A stretch of 38,500 bases of DNA. Source: Mesostigma viride (taxonomy: Eukaryota > Streptophyta > Mesostigmatophyceae > Mesostigmatales > Mesostigmataceae). The notes beneath the pieces are model-generated. The model did no database searches. It was given only the letters and a program-made list of their open reading frames with translations, and was not told the origin of the DNA. The position numbers were made by a program, and so were the translations under genes. The stretch lies in contig RPFO01000310.1 of assembly GCA_009746045.1 (NCBI GenBank), positions 25,001 through 63,500 on the forward strand, in the 5' to 3' direction. Of the stretch, positions 9,398-20,336 are shown in pieces (position 1 is the stretch's first letter; every line of letters starts with the position of its first letter).

Positions 9398-10970
9398 GGT
9401 ACTACGCCTCGCTTTACGACCTGTGCATCCATCTCGACAGCATCCATCGCCTCACTCATCACCCTGGACGGCTTCTTGTTTAACCCCATGTCTCTGTTCG
9501 GGTGCCCCCGCCCCCAACTCTATCACACCATCCTCAACTCGCCTCTCATGCGCTCTGATGGCGAGATCTGGGCTCCATCCATCTCCGCACCCATGTGCAA
9601 TCCGCTCCATCCTTACGTCCGGAAGCCCTCCAGCAGCACGTGACACCCCTTGCTGCAGAGATGGCAGCACTTGGCGGCACGCTAGCTGCTGAGCTCCCTC
9701 ACCTTTCCACCACGTACCGTCATGCACCTCCACCTCCACCTTCCTCGCCTCCACCTTCCTCGCCTCCACCTCCACTGCCGCCTCCACCTCCACCGCCGAC
9801 ATCAAAGCCCAGCTCCTCGACCTCGACCAGCGCCTCAAGGAGGACAACGCCATCGCCATTGAGTGCCCATGCAAAACACCGCAGGCCTCACCGCCCAGGC
9901 GGTGAAGGACATCGCCGCCCAGCCGGCATCTGCTGGCCCGGCCAGCGATGCTCCTTTCACGTACCCAAACCTGGGCGGACATGCTGAACCACCACACCAC
10001 CTCCGGAGGCCACCGCCTCCACCATCGCGGCACAGCTCAAGCAACAATCCCTCGACCTCCGCGAGGAGGCCGACATCATGCACCCAACTGCGCAGCCACA
10101 ATGTCATCGTCAAGCACTTCGACCAGCTGGCAGGTGAGACCGATCGGAGACTCTTCTCATGGCGTTAAAGCGCGATATTCTTGCCCCCATGCAACTCACT
10201 GGTGTCAGAGCTGCGGATGTCGGCTGATCCGCCTTCCCCGCGCGCGGGGTAAGGCTGGCCCGGCTCCCGTGCTCCTCACCTTTAAGTACATGGCGGATAA
10301 GCTGTCGTTTCTTAAATGCCGCAAGAAGCTCTCGGGGACTTCCTACACGCTGGACTAGACGACTTGACCCTGGCAGGCTGGCACAGCAACAGCGGCGACG
10401 GGAGCTATGGCCGACCTACCTCCAGCGCTCCGGCAGAGCGCTGGGGGGAAACCGGTATACTGGAGGGGGGCGGTCATCCACGTTGACCACAATATTAACC
10501 CGGCCTGGCAGGCGCCCCCTGCCACACCAGCAACTACCCTGTCCAGGTAAAGTACAACAGTATTGTAGATCTAGTCAGGCTTAGCCTAGCACGTGACTCA
10601 CGCACCCGTCCACGGCGCATGTGCGCCTATGATGGGACTCCCCATGGATGATGTTAGCCAAGCCCTGCCTATATAGTGGGACCCCCCATGGATGATGCAA
10701 AGCTCTGCCTATGCAGAGAGCTACTCTCGAGCTGCTGAGAAGCCATGCCCTAGTAGCCATTGTTTAGCCATGATGATCTTCCACCCCATGCCAGGCCTAG
10801 TTGAGCTCTGATGCATCATAGTGGTGCAGGTGCCCTTGGTGCACCTAGAGCAGGTGTAGTTAACACCCGGCTACCCTTGCAGGAAGTAGCCCAGAATAAA
10901 GCCAGTATGCCCCTTCTCAGGGATATGTGCTACATGTACTCCCAACGGAGTTATGTTCGATCTATTAATC
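9398..10970 (+). mobile_element. ORF1-only LINE derivative ('half-LINE'), copy A, decayed
   Basis: Frames interrupted by shifts carry the same segments as copy B at 13035: NTAGLTAQAVKDIAAQ near 9868, RLPRARGKAGPAPVLLTF near 10232, DKLSFLKCRKKLSG near 10295 and LAQQQRRRELWPTYLQ near 10376. These follow the layout of L1-type ORF1p: coiled coil, then an RRM-like core, then a C-terminal domain with R-R-x-x-x-P. Right after the frame comes a 3' UTR homologous to that of copy B, ending in GATACTCCCAACGGAG-like text (near 10938) and ATTAAT. There is no room for a reverse transcriptase between ORF1 and the 3' UTR. The 5' boundary is uncertain. Confidence 0.65.
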
Positions 10971-11762
10971 CCACCCACTGATGGGGGGTCAGTCAGGTAT
11001 ATATCCCTTTCATGCAGTGCCCGGTATTATACGCAAAAATGGACAAAAGACGCTACTTTAGGGGCATATCCCCTAGCTAGGACACTGGGGGCAAAGTTAC
11101 TCATGTTTCAATATATGAGACAACCCATGCCTTGATATATGAGACAACCCATGGACGCATGACCGGCGATCCGGGACCCGTATGTGTGCCCAAGGCCTGG
11201 GCACGTTTTCCACTGCCCGTATAATGAAATGTAAGCATTGCGCGGGAAAAGTCTCATAACTGATGCTTCAGTTCTCAGCTTCCTGCCACCTGCTGTCATA
11301 GCTCTCCCGGGCGCCAAAAGTAATCGTTACGTGATAAATACCGGTTGTTAACAAAGTGGCCCCCGCCCATGAACATGACCCGCCGACTGCACCACACTAC
11401 ACCGCTACACTCATCATACACGTACTGCGCTGGTTGTCTCCTTGATACACGTACTACCATAGCTCATTCACAATTCAGTATTTTTCTGCAGTCGCGAAAC
11501 GTACGATATGAACGGACATGACTCCCCATCGGCACAGCCGTGCCATAGGTTTTACGCAGCCATTAATTAATAACAAATGCCATTCTTCTTAGCTGTGCAT
11601 ACCAACGTATGAGGGATTTCAATTCTCCGAGAGTTTTCATCATCGTCGAGATGAATTTTTCCCATGAACTACAGGCATGAGCTCGATCTTAAGATAATTA
11701 CCTTGAGGGCTTACTGCTGCTCATGCACTACTCCTGCTCACGTCATGACGCAGTTGCATGTA
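10971..11762. other. Gene-free stretch
   Basis: No gene recognised. It contains a short duplication of ATATATGAGACAACCCATG near 11110 and 11134, and a partial copy of repeat 'E' near 11430. Confidence 0.4.
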
Positions 11763-12070
11763 AATTAATTAATTCATTAATATATATTAATTAATTAATT
11801 ACACACGTGCTCCCGTTGGGGAGTCACGGAGCACCGAAGTGCTTTTAATCCCTGTGTGTGCACAACAGGAGAAAGGGCAGAGACCCCAGCCCAGTCTCCT
11901 TCATGCCAAAGGCATGCCACAGCTGCATTCGGGCGCGCTAGCTAAACGGACACGCTAAGGATCCGGCAATCTGTGGGTGCAAGAAGACCCGGCCATGTGA
12001 GCATGGCATATAACAAGGAGCGTGGGCAAGTAATCTGATCGAAGCGGCCAGGACGTAGCATGGCTGCACA
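11763..12070 (-). mobile_element. Retroelement 3' end, family 'C', minus-strand copy
   Basis: Read on the minus strand it runs CAGCCATGCTACGTCC, then CTTGCACCCACAGA, then CTGTGGCATGCCTTTGGCAT, and AAAGCACTTCGGTGCTCC, then GTGACTCCCCAACG, then GGAGCACGTG and a long TAATTAATTAAT tail. The copy at 25978-26251 shows the same order. GTGCTCC and GGAGCAC form a 7-bp stem. Shares its last 30 bp with the LINE fragments at 3078 and 26519. Confidence 0.7.
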
Positions 12071-12169
12071 AGGACTAAGCTTTTTATTTCATTAATATGC
12101 ATGGTCCCACTGCGGACTAGCAACAAAGTGCTTACGGATTTGTCTCAGTCTCATGCGAATTCACAATGC

Positions 12170-12252
12170 TTGACCTGCACGACGGGATATGTGCTACATG
12201 CATGTGCTCCCAACGGAGACATGTTCCAATTTAATTTATTTATTTATTTTGT
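12170..12252 (+). mobile_element. 3' end fragment of the half-LINE family
   Basis: Contains GATATGTGCTACATG, then CTCCCAACGGAG, then ACATGTTCCAATTTAATTTA and further TTTA units. This equals the 3' ends of copies A (10925) and B (14580) with an A/T-rich tail. A weaker relative (CAACGGAGTCATGTTATTAT) is near 12532. Confidence 0.6.
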
Positions 12253-12574
12253 TACCTGCACTTGCAGCAAAATTGATATGTGCATGCGCTTACTGTTTAT
12301 AGTAACTGTTTATAATCAACATTTATAAAATGCAGGGTTGAGTACTTCCCGTGCCGGTGCACCGGCCACCAGCTGCAAAAGCTTTATAATATGGTTATTT
12401 ATGATTATGCGCACACAGGCCCTCAGACCATCGCTATGCAGGTTTGAAGCACCATGAGGGAAACACAATGAGCAAAACCTAGGTATCATAATCATAAAAC
12501 ATCGTAGTTGTCTTCAGTAGGGAATATATGTCAACGGAGTCATGTTATTATAATATACTTTTTAGTTGTCTTCA

Positions 12575-12779
12575 TTCATATTCATCATCCTGAACGACTC
12601 AAAAACGCTAAAAAGATAATGGCAGGCTCGAGCTCCCATGGTCCGGATTCTCCCGATTTTGATTTTGTTTCTGGTCTGCGCTGGTTGTCTCCTTGATAGT
12701 TGTCATAAAACGTCACATAGTCTCAAGCGGATCCCGCCAGAAATCAAGGAGACAACCAGCGCAGGCCAGAAATCGGGAT
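12575..12779. repeat. Fold-back arrangement of repeat 'E'
   Basis: CTGGTCTGCGCTGGTTGTCT at 12671 and its complement AGACAACCAGCGCAGGCCAG ending at 12769 form a 27-bp inverted repeat with one mismatch and a 45-bp spacer. Including flanks, the left arm extends to 12575 with similarity to 2054-2165. The arms could form a long hairpin in single-stranded DNA or RNA. Confidence 0.75.
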
Positions 12780-13034
12780 CGAGAGATCAACACGAACGCA
12801 ACGGGTGCTTCCAGCGCAAATAAGTACTGAGATAGTACTTGCGTGTGATGCGCAGATGCATGCCACGGAGTAATGAAGTGAGACAAGTAATACGCGGAGT
12901 AATATGCTATCTCATGAAAAAGTAACTATACAAAAGTAAAAAAAAAAAAAAAAAGATTGTCTGCATCTTCCAGCATAGAACAGCACGAATCGCACCGCTT
13001 ACGCTATCATATACTTGGTGCATGCATCAACGTA

Positions 13035-14128
13035 CGCCTCGCTTATGGACCTGTGCTCGCACCTGTGCTCCCACAACCACGGCCGCTGGCCAGGTGGCCT
13101 GCCTGCCGACCCCATCCAGGATCTCCCGCGAACTGCCCGCATGAATCGCCCCAAGCTCCAACACTTCGCCCTCTGCTCCCTCCTCGGCCGGCGCTCCCCC
13201 ACCACCGCCCCCCACCGTTGCGACAGAATCCATCGTCCGCGCCCTCCTTACAAGAAGCTCCTTACAGGAAGCTTTCGAGCAGCACGTGACCCCCCTTGCC
13301 ACAGTCTGATGTGGCGGCAATGGGCGGCACGCTGGCTGCTGAGCTCCCCACCATCCCCACCGCCACCACCGCCCTCCTCGCCCCCCCCCCCCCCCGGCCG
13401 GCCGGCCCTCCGCCTCCACTGAATCCATCACCGCCCAGCTCCGCGACATCGACCAGCGTGGACAATGCCATCGCTATCGAGGTCCTGCAAAACACCGCAG
13501 GCCTCACCGCCCAGGCGGTGAAGGACATTGCAGCCAAGCTAGCCAGCTCCTGCTGGCCTGGCCGGCGATGCTCCTCCATGCATCACGACCTGGGCGGACA
13601 TGGTCAAGCAACATACCACCTCCACCACCTCCGCCGTCGCAGCCCAGCTCCAACGGCAGACGCTTGACCTCCGCGAGGAGGCCGAGCTCGCCAAGCGCAG
13701 CCTCAACGCCATACTCAAGGACTTCGACATGGAGGAAGGTGAGAATTCCAAGAAGCTTGCACGTGCGTTTGAGAGCGAAATCCTTGACCGCATGGGCCTT
13801 CTGGGTGAGATTAAGCTGACCGCCCACCGCCTCCCCCGCGCGCGGGGTCAACTGGCAGGGGCGCCTCCGCTTCTTCTCATCTTTGAGAGCCCATCGGACA
13901 AGATTTCGTTTCTCATGCAGACGCCGCAAGCGGCTCGAGAACACTCCCTTCACCGTGGACGACGACTTGACCCTGGCGCAGCAACAACGGCGACGAGAGC
14001 TATGGCCGACCTACCTCCAGCTCCGGCAGACCAAGGCGGGGCAGCCGGTGTACTGGAAAGGGGCGGCCATCTACGTCAGCCACAAGCCCTGGCATGCGAC
14101 TCCCGCGGCCCCAGCGACTCCGGCTTAG
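13035..14128 (+). pseudogene. LINE ORF1p-like (L1-type coiled coil, RRM-like and C-terminal domain), frameshifted
   Basis: The frame breaks at least twice, between about 13545 and 13600 and near 13915-13925, so no full product can be made. Recognisable pieces in order are NTAGLTAQAVKDIAAKLASS, a coiled-coil stretch with LREEAELAKRSLNAILKDFD, then RLPRARGQLAGAPPLLLIF, DKISFL, and VDDDLTLAQQQRRRELWPTY followed by GQPVYWKGAAIYV. The D-L-T...R-R...P and the tryptophan/glycine ending resemble the RRM and C-terminal RNA-binding domains of L1 ORF1p. ORF1p binds LINE RNA and packages it for retrotransposition. The N-terminal part is proline-rich and runs into homopolymer C at 13381. Assignment to the ORF1p fold is from motif order, not from an alignment. 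Confidence 0.6.
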
Positions 14129-14631
14129 GGGAATACAGCAGTAGTAATGCAGAATAGATATAGACCGTGGACATGTACATGTACGCCTCCTACAGGCATT
14201 ATACCAGCTGATTCCCCTAGCACTATTTAGCCATGTACATGTGTGATCAGAATGTACATGTGTGCCTATGATGTGCCACACTCCAGATGATGCCTATAGC
14301 TTTATTTAGTTATGCTGTGCCCATGCAGAGAGCTGTTCTCTGCTGAGATGCCACACTCTAGCTCTTGTATAGCTATGCTGATCTTCCCCACCTATGACGG
14401 GCTCCCCTTAGCTGGGTGTTGCCCGAGACTCTGGGTGTAGTGGTGCAGGTGCCCTAGTGCACCTAGAGCAAGTGTTGTTAATAATATAGCAAGTGTTGTT
14501 AATAATATAAATTTACATTCGGCCACCCTTGCAGGAAGTAGCTTAGAATGTATTATAGGCCATATGCCCCTTCTCTGGGCTATGTGCTACAGATACTCCC
14601 AACGGAGTTATGTTCCTAATTAATTAATTAA

Positions 14632-15980
14632 CCCATAGTCCGCTGACCCATTTTTGGCACTTTTATACCCCTGAAAATGAAAAAAATAATAACTTACAGG
14701 CCACAACTCCAAATACCCCCAACCAAGATGCTAGGAGTATCTACACTTCAAGGGCTTTCAGAATATGCAATAATACCTTGGCTTTATCAAAGCATTTGGA
14801 TGATAGCTCCAGTCAAAGCTGGCCAAAAGACGATCTTTTTTCCCCGAGGAAAAGTCTACCCCCCCCTAACTTCCCAGGGAGGGCAGGGAATCTCAATACC
14901 AACATTGGACAACTTAGTTGGATAGTCCAATGGGGGTTTCCTTGGGTCAGACCACCCGGATAACCCATTACCCCTATATAACGTGCTCATACATGTGTGT
15001 GGGTTACGCGCGTGAAAACAGCTATCTATGACATGCAGCACAATAATGCATTATAACAAGCTATCAAAGGCTGCCAAAAGTGCTGGAATACAAACACGTT
15101 GCCTACCTGCACTGACGGAGTGGTATACTCCAGAGAAATGCCCAAAACTGGGCACTTTCAGGGCTAATACCACTCTTTACAACAGGCATGGAACTTGCTG
15201 AAATATGCATGGATAAAATCGTCATTCATAATGCATTGGATACGTATTCCGCTGCAAACAACACGCAAATACGTTGTCGTACCTGGCTCGTTCATGCCCT
15301 ACCCGGATTCCGCTGGCCGGGACCCTCATATCTCACACATACTGATGCTCCACAGGCAAAGGCCGCCATAGCCGCATACTTCATGATCCACCATGGCTAC
15401 CAGGTCGATGTTCCGTGCAAAGATGGCCACTAAACTAGTCCGCATTCTCAGCAAACGCTGCAGCTGACGTCCCTTACCCAAACTGGATGCCCGGGCTGGC
15501 GCAGATTGCCCGGCCATAGGGAGAAAATCGACCTATGACAAGCTATGACTCATCTGGAACTGACGACCAGGAAAGTCATATTTTCCTACCTGTATTTTCC
15601 TAACCCTATAAATCTGGCGGTGCCTGACCTACGAAAATCATGCGTAGTGCATCGTCATTCTGAGGAACATTCTGAACCGTTTCAAGCCGTGAGACGCAAA
15701 AATTTCGTGACAGCGGCACGTTGTCAGCCATATCTCATTACGCGCGCGCGAGAGCGAAATTTTCCCGCCAAAGTCACGTGATACATTCTCAATGCACGTT
15801 GTAATTACCAGGCTATGGCGAATATTACCCCCAAACCTATGCATCACCTTCGTCCCTAAGTGTTCCCGGACCCACCGGACCACTGACATCCGTCACAGGT
15901 GGCGCGGCGCTCACGGCGCGGCGCGAAATTCGACCGTTAGTCAAACTACCCGACAGGTCGGGTAGTTTACGGACTATGGG
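14632..15980. mobile_element. piggyBac-like non-autonomous DNA transposon, copy 1
   Basis: The element starts CCCATAGTCCG and ends CGGACTATGGG, an 11-bp terminal inverted repeat, and is bounded on each side by TTAA. TTAA duplication with termini beginning CCC is the hallmark of the piggyBac superfamily. It is 1349 bp long. Near the right end is the palindrome AAACTACCCGAC-AGG-TCGGGTAGTTT type hairpin (15943-15970). No transposase (DDD nuclease) frame is visible; an 81-codon frame near 15188 is present in both copies but unrecognised. It is inserted in the TTAA tail of half-LINE B. Confidence 0.8.
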
Positions 15981-16023
15981 TTAATTAATTAATTAATTAA
16001 TTAATGCATCAACGTAGGTTTAA

Positions 16024-17370
16024 CCCATAGTCCGCTGACCCATTTTTGGCACTTTCATACCCCTGAAAATGAAAAAAATCATAACTCACAGGCCACAACT
16101 CCAAATACCCCCAACCAAGATGCTAGGAGTATCTACACTTCAAGGGCTTTCAGAATATGCAATAATACCTTGGCTTTAACAAAGCATTTGGATGATAGCT
16201 CTAGTCAAAGCTGGCCAAAAGACGATCTTTTTTCCCCAAGGAAAAGTCTACCCCCCCCTAACTTCCCAGGGAGGGCAGGGAATCTCAATACCAACATTGG
16301 ACAACTTAGTTGGATAGTCCAATGGGGGTTTCCTTGGGTCAGACCACCCGGATAACCCATTACCCCTGTATAACGTGCTCATACATGTGTGTGGGTTACG
16401 CGCGTGTAAACAGCTATCTATGACATGCAGCACAACAATGCATTATAACAAGCTATCAAAGGCTGCCAAAAGTGCTGGAATACAAACACCTTGCCTACCT
16501 GCCCTGACGGAGTGGTATACTCCAAAGACATGCCCAAAACTGCATGGGCACTTTCAGGGCTAATACCACTCTTTACAACAGGCATGGAACTTGCTGAAAT
16601 ATGCATGGATAAAATCGTCATTCATAATGCATGGGATACGTATTCCGCTTCAAACAACACGCAAATACGTTGTCGTACCTGGCTCGTTCATGCCCTACCC
16701 GGATTCCGCTGGCCGGGACCCTCATATCTCACACATACTGATGCTCTACAGGCAAAGGCTGCCATAGCCGCATACTCCATGATCCGCCATGGCTACCAGG
16801 TCGATGTTCCGAGCAAAGATGGCCACTAAACTAGTCCTCATTCTCAGCAAACGCTGCAGCTGACGTCCTTTACCCAAACTGGATGCCCGGGCTGGCGCAG
16901 ATTGCCCGGCCATAGGGAGAAAATCGACCTAAGATAAGCTATGACTCATTTGGGACTGACGACCAGGAAAGTCATATTTTCCTACATGTATTTTCCTAAC
17001 CCTATAAATCTGGCGGTGCCCCTACCTACGAAAATCATGCATCGTCATTCTGAGCAACATTCTGAACCGTTTCAAGCCGTGAGACGCAAAAATTTCGTGA
17101 CAGCGGCACGTTGGCAGCCATATCTCATTACGCGCGCGCGAGAGCGAAATTTTCCCGCCAAAGTCACGTGATACATTCTCAATGCACGTTGTAATTACCA
17201 GGCTATGGCGAATATTACCCCCAAACCTATGCATCACCTTCGTCCCTAAGTGTTCCCGGACCCACCGGACAACCGTCCTCAGTCACAGGTGGCGCGGCGC
17301 TCACGGCGCGGCGCGAAATTCGACCGTTAGTCAAACTACCCGACAGGTCGGGTAGTTTACGGACTATGGG
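16024..17370. mobile_element. piggyBac-like non-autonomous DNA transposon, copy 2
   Basis: 1347 bp, nearly identical to copy 1 over its whole length by eye, with scattered substitutions and a few small indels. It has the same CCCATAGTCCG terminal inverted repeats and TTAA at 16020-16023 and 17371-17374. Only 39 bp separate the two elements' TTAA boundaries, and both are in the same orientation. It ends about 50 bp beyond the LACTB2 stop codon, i.e. in or near that gene's 3' UTR. Confidence 0.8.
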
Positions 17371-17422
17371 TTAATTGGCCACACCAGCGCAGGTGCTCAT
17401 ATCAAAAATCTCCCCGGCGGCA

Positions 17423-20336
17423 TCAACGTAGCGCGTACAGCCTTGTGCCCAACACCCAGCCCCGCCACCCCAGCCGGCCATGGCTCCGCTTGACCCGCCC
17501 CTCGACCTCCAGCTTGTCTAGGTGGAGCTGCACCGAGTGGCATGCGGCGGGCCACATGACCTTGGGGACGTCGGCATACAGCACCGACACGATCTGCCAA
17601 ACGGACTGCCACCCGTCATCCTCGCTCTCCCCATCCGCCAGGTCATCAACGACAACCGGGCCACCCTCCCCAGTCGCCCTACCCTCCTCTGTAGCCCCAC
17701 CAGAGCCACCAACAACAACCTTAGAGTGACCGCCGTCCACGACCTCCTTGGCCCGCCCGCTCTCCCCAGAAGTCACCACGCCAGCTGTCCGAGAAGCCCT
17801 CGCGCCAGCTGTCCTCGCCGAGCCATCTCCCGAGGCACTCTTCAAAACGTCGCCCGCCACCTGTCCGACAGGGGGTAACGATCCTTTGCTATTCTGAGCG
17901 CGCGCCAGCACGGCGACGATCTGGCGCTCCCGCTCCTCCCTGTGCGCGATGTACTCGTGGATCCTTGCCAGGCCGTCGGGAACCACGGGGCCGTGCCCAG
18001 GGAATAGCACGCAGCGAGCCTGCTCCAGCCCAGGCCCAGTACCCGCACTGGTGGTACCACTACCAACATCCCCCCGAGAAGTGCTACCGCCAGGGTGGAT
18101 AACCACCCCAGGGGTACTACTACCGACAGCCCCCTTCTGTCCTGGGGTGGAGGTATTACTATCCGTCGCTCCACCGTCTACTCCGGCGTTTGTACTGCTG
18201 ACATCCGCATCTGCAGCACTCCCCGCAGGTGCAGCAGCAACGGCAGCGGCCCCACCACCGCCGCCGCTGCCGCCGCCGCCGCCATTGGCGCCGCGTCCAG
18301 CTGTAACAACCCCCCTGTCAATGCTCCCTGGCATCCTGCTGATGGCACTATCACTATCGCTGTTGCTGTTCCGAGTGCAGGAGCCAGTGGTCGGGGTGGA
18401 ATTGTTGGCGGTAGTGCTGTTGCTGGCGGTGGCGGTGACGACAGCCAGCAGTCGTCGCAACGACGCCATGTACGTGCTCAGGTCATCAAACACGGTGGAG
18501 CCACAGCCCAGCACGCAGTCCCCCGTGAATACCAGGTGTGGGGGGGGAGAGGGCGCAGCGGAGGGAGAACTATGTGGCCCCAATCCTGCTCCTGCTGCCC
18601 CTTGTTCTCCTTCTCTTGCTACTGCTCCTGCCCCTGCTGCTGCACCTCCCAAGCGGTAGGGGAATGTCGCTGTCCCTAAGGTCGGAGCACCTTGACCGTG
18701 GGGCTGAAGGCCGGTGGCCGCGGGCGTGAGGGCACTAGGCTGCGCGATGTCATTAGCAACCTCAAGGCTGTCACTCTCATGGTCGCCCTCCGGGCCCTCA
18801 GAGTGGAGCAGGAAGCAGAAGTGGTCGTCCGTGTGGCCTGGCAGCGTGTGGGCCAGGGGCAAGCGACAGAAGGGGGCAGGGGATCGTAAGGACGAAGTAC
18901 GGGGGAAGAAGTTTTAAGTTAGGAACAAACTACTAAACTTTGCCCCCTTTTTTCAACTAAGGTAGGATCAAGGTGAGCCACGAAAGGCTAATATTGAGGC
19001 CACGAGAGGCACTTGTTGATTTGTTTATTTACCTTAGGAACAAGTTAAATGAAACGAGGAGCGGGCTGAGTAAGGTGCACACACAGCCCCCTGGGGATGT
19101 CACGGATATTCGAAAAAACAACAACTAAGAGGAACAAATGAAGAACAGAAATAACAGTTGTCACTGAACTAACTATAATATATAATCAGTGCACTGAAGT
19201 GGTGACGGTGATTGTTGTTGGCCCCACAACAGCCCGTGGTGGCCCAGGCAAGACAAAAAATAATACGGCCCAGGCAACACATGAAAAAAAAGACATGGGC
19301 ATGCATGTGGAGGGCATCTTCGCCGGGCATTACGTGCACGATGAAGTGGTTAGGATTGTGCGGTGACTTGAATTATGCGGTGACTAGGATTGTGCGGTGA
19401 CTAGGCCCAACTCACATCATGGCCCGTCCGTGCGAAGGGAGATGAATTAGGAGAGGCCAAACAAAGAGGTGTGAGATACAGTATATAAGTAGGGAGAGAG
19501 AGAGAGCGGTTATTTAAACAATTCATCAATGTCCCTGTGGAAAGTCCAACTGTGTGCAATATTGGTGCTCATGTTTGTGTTATCAGTGTGTGGCGGGGCT
19601 AAATCTATACAAACAAAATGGAAATCCGAGCCCGTGCATTCAGGAACGAAACATCCTTGGCTGTGTCAAATATCCTGGGCTGTGTCAAACATCCTGGGCT
19701 GGCAAGCTGGAATAGCTACATATGCAAGAAAACTACTGCAATTACTGGTTTGGGGATGAAGAAGACAGTACCTGGCGTCTGCAACGCACGCAGGACCGCA
19801 CCCCCCGCGCGGAAGACATCCCCATCTCGTATGGTCCGGAAACCTTCTTCCGCCTCCTTTTCACCAGCCGGCGCACCCTTCCAGATGTCCAGGGTGCCGC
19901 CGGCCCCGTGCTGCCTGTGCCAGTCCAACACCTGCTGGACGCCGCCGATGTGGTCCTCGTGTTTGTGCGTGCAGAGCACCAGGGCGAGGTTCCGGCACCC
20001 CTCCGAGTCCATCACGCGCTTCAGCAGCGCGGGATAGCCGGACCTGCCTTCGCCGCAGTCGATGAGGATCCGTTTCTCGCCTCTCCCCACGATGTACGTG
20101 TTCGTTCCCTGCAGTGTGAAGCGGCCTGGATTAAGGCCCAGCACGCGAACCTGCAACGCACACGCGCCGTCAAGCAGAAGCCCACCGCCGAGAGCTGTTA
20201 TTCAGACAGCCAGCATGTCGTCGGTGACATCCAGGGCGGCGATTACGGCCAGTACGCATGAGGGCATGGCTCAGGCAGCTCTAATTTTACTTATACGCTC
20301 CACCACGTGCGCTGGAAGGACGTGAGGTCTGTCCAT
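17423..20336 (-). CDS. LACTB2: LACTB2-type metallo-beta-lactamase-fold endoribonuclease with low-complexity insertions
   Basis: Two exons are secure: one ending at 19772 (about 128 codons) and 18837-17423 (471 codons), joined in phase 1 so that CCA-G plus GC-CAC gives TPGHTDDH. The 5' exon probably includes ATG at 20336 (LPAHVVERIS), with a donor near 20290 and re-entry near 20194 or 20150; this part is tentative. Product is about 600 residues against about 290 in animals. All metal-binding motifs are present: THKHEDH, PGHTDDH, TGDCVLG and FPGHGPV. The family winged-helix ending is also present (YADVPKVMWPAACHSVQLHL, then GRV). LACTB2 in animals is a mitochondrial endoribonuclease acting on single-stranded RNA. 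Extra length comes from three Gly/Ser/Ala/Thr-rich insertions that lie between conserved blocks in one unbroken frame. The 934-bp intron is unremarkable apart from three 18-bp CAGCCCAGGATGTTTGACA copies near 19650-19700. Confidence 0.85.

Larger units (their letters stand above)
13022..16016 (+). mobile_element. ORF1-only LINE derivative copy B with 13-bp target-site duplication, split by a nested piggyBac-like element
   Basis: ATGCATCAACGTA at 13022-13034 recurs perfectly at 16004-16016. Between them are the ORF1 pseudogene (13035-14128), a 3' UTR of about 480 bp, the stem ACTCCCAACGGAGT near 14595 and a (TTAA)n tail. The tail is split by the TTAA-flanked element 14632-15980 and resumes at 15981. 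A variable-length duplication plus a simple-repeat tail is the signature of target-primed reverse transcription. The net retroelement is about 1.6 kb, too short for a reverse transcriptase. Confidence 0.8.
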
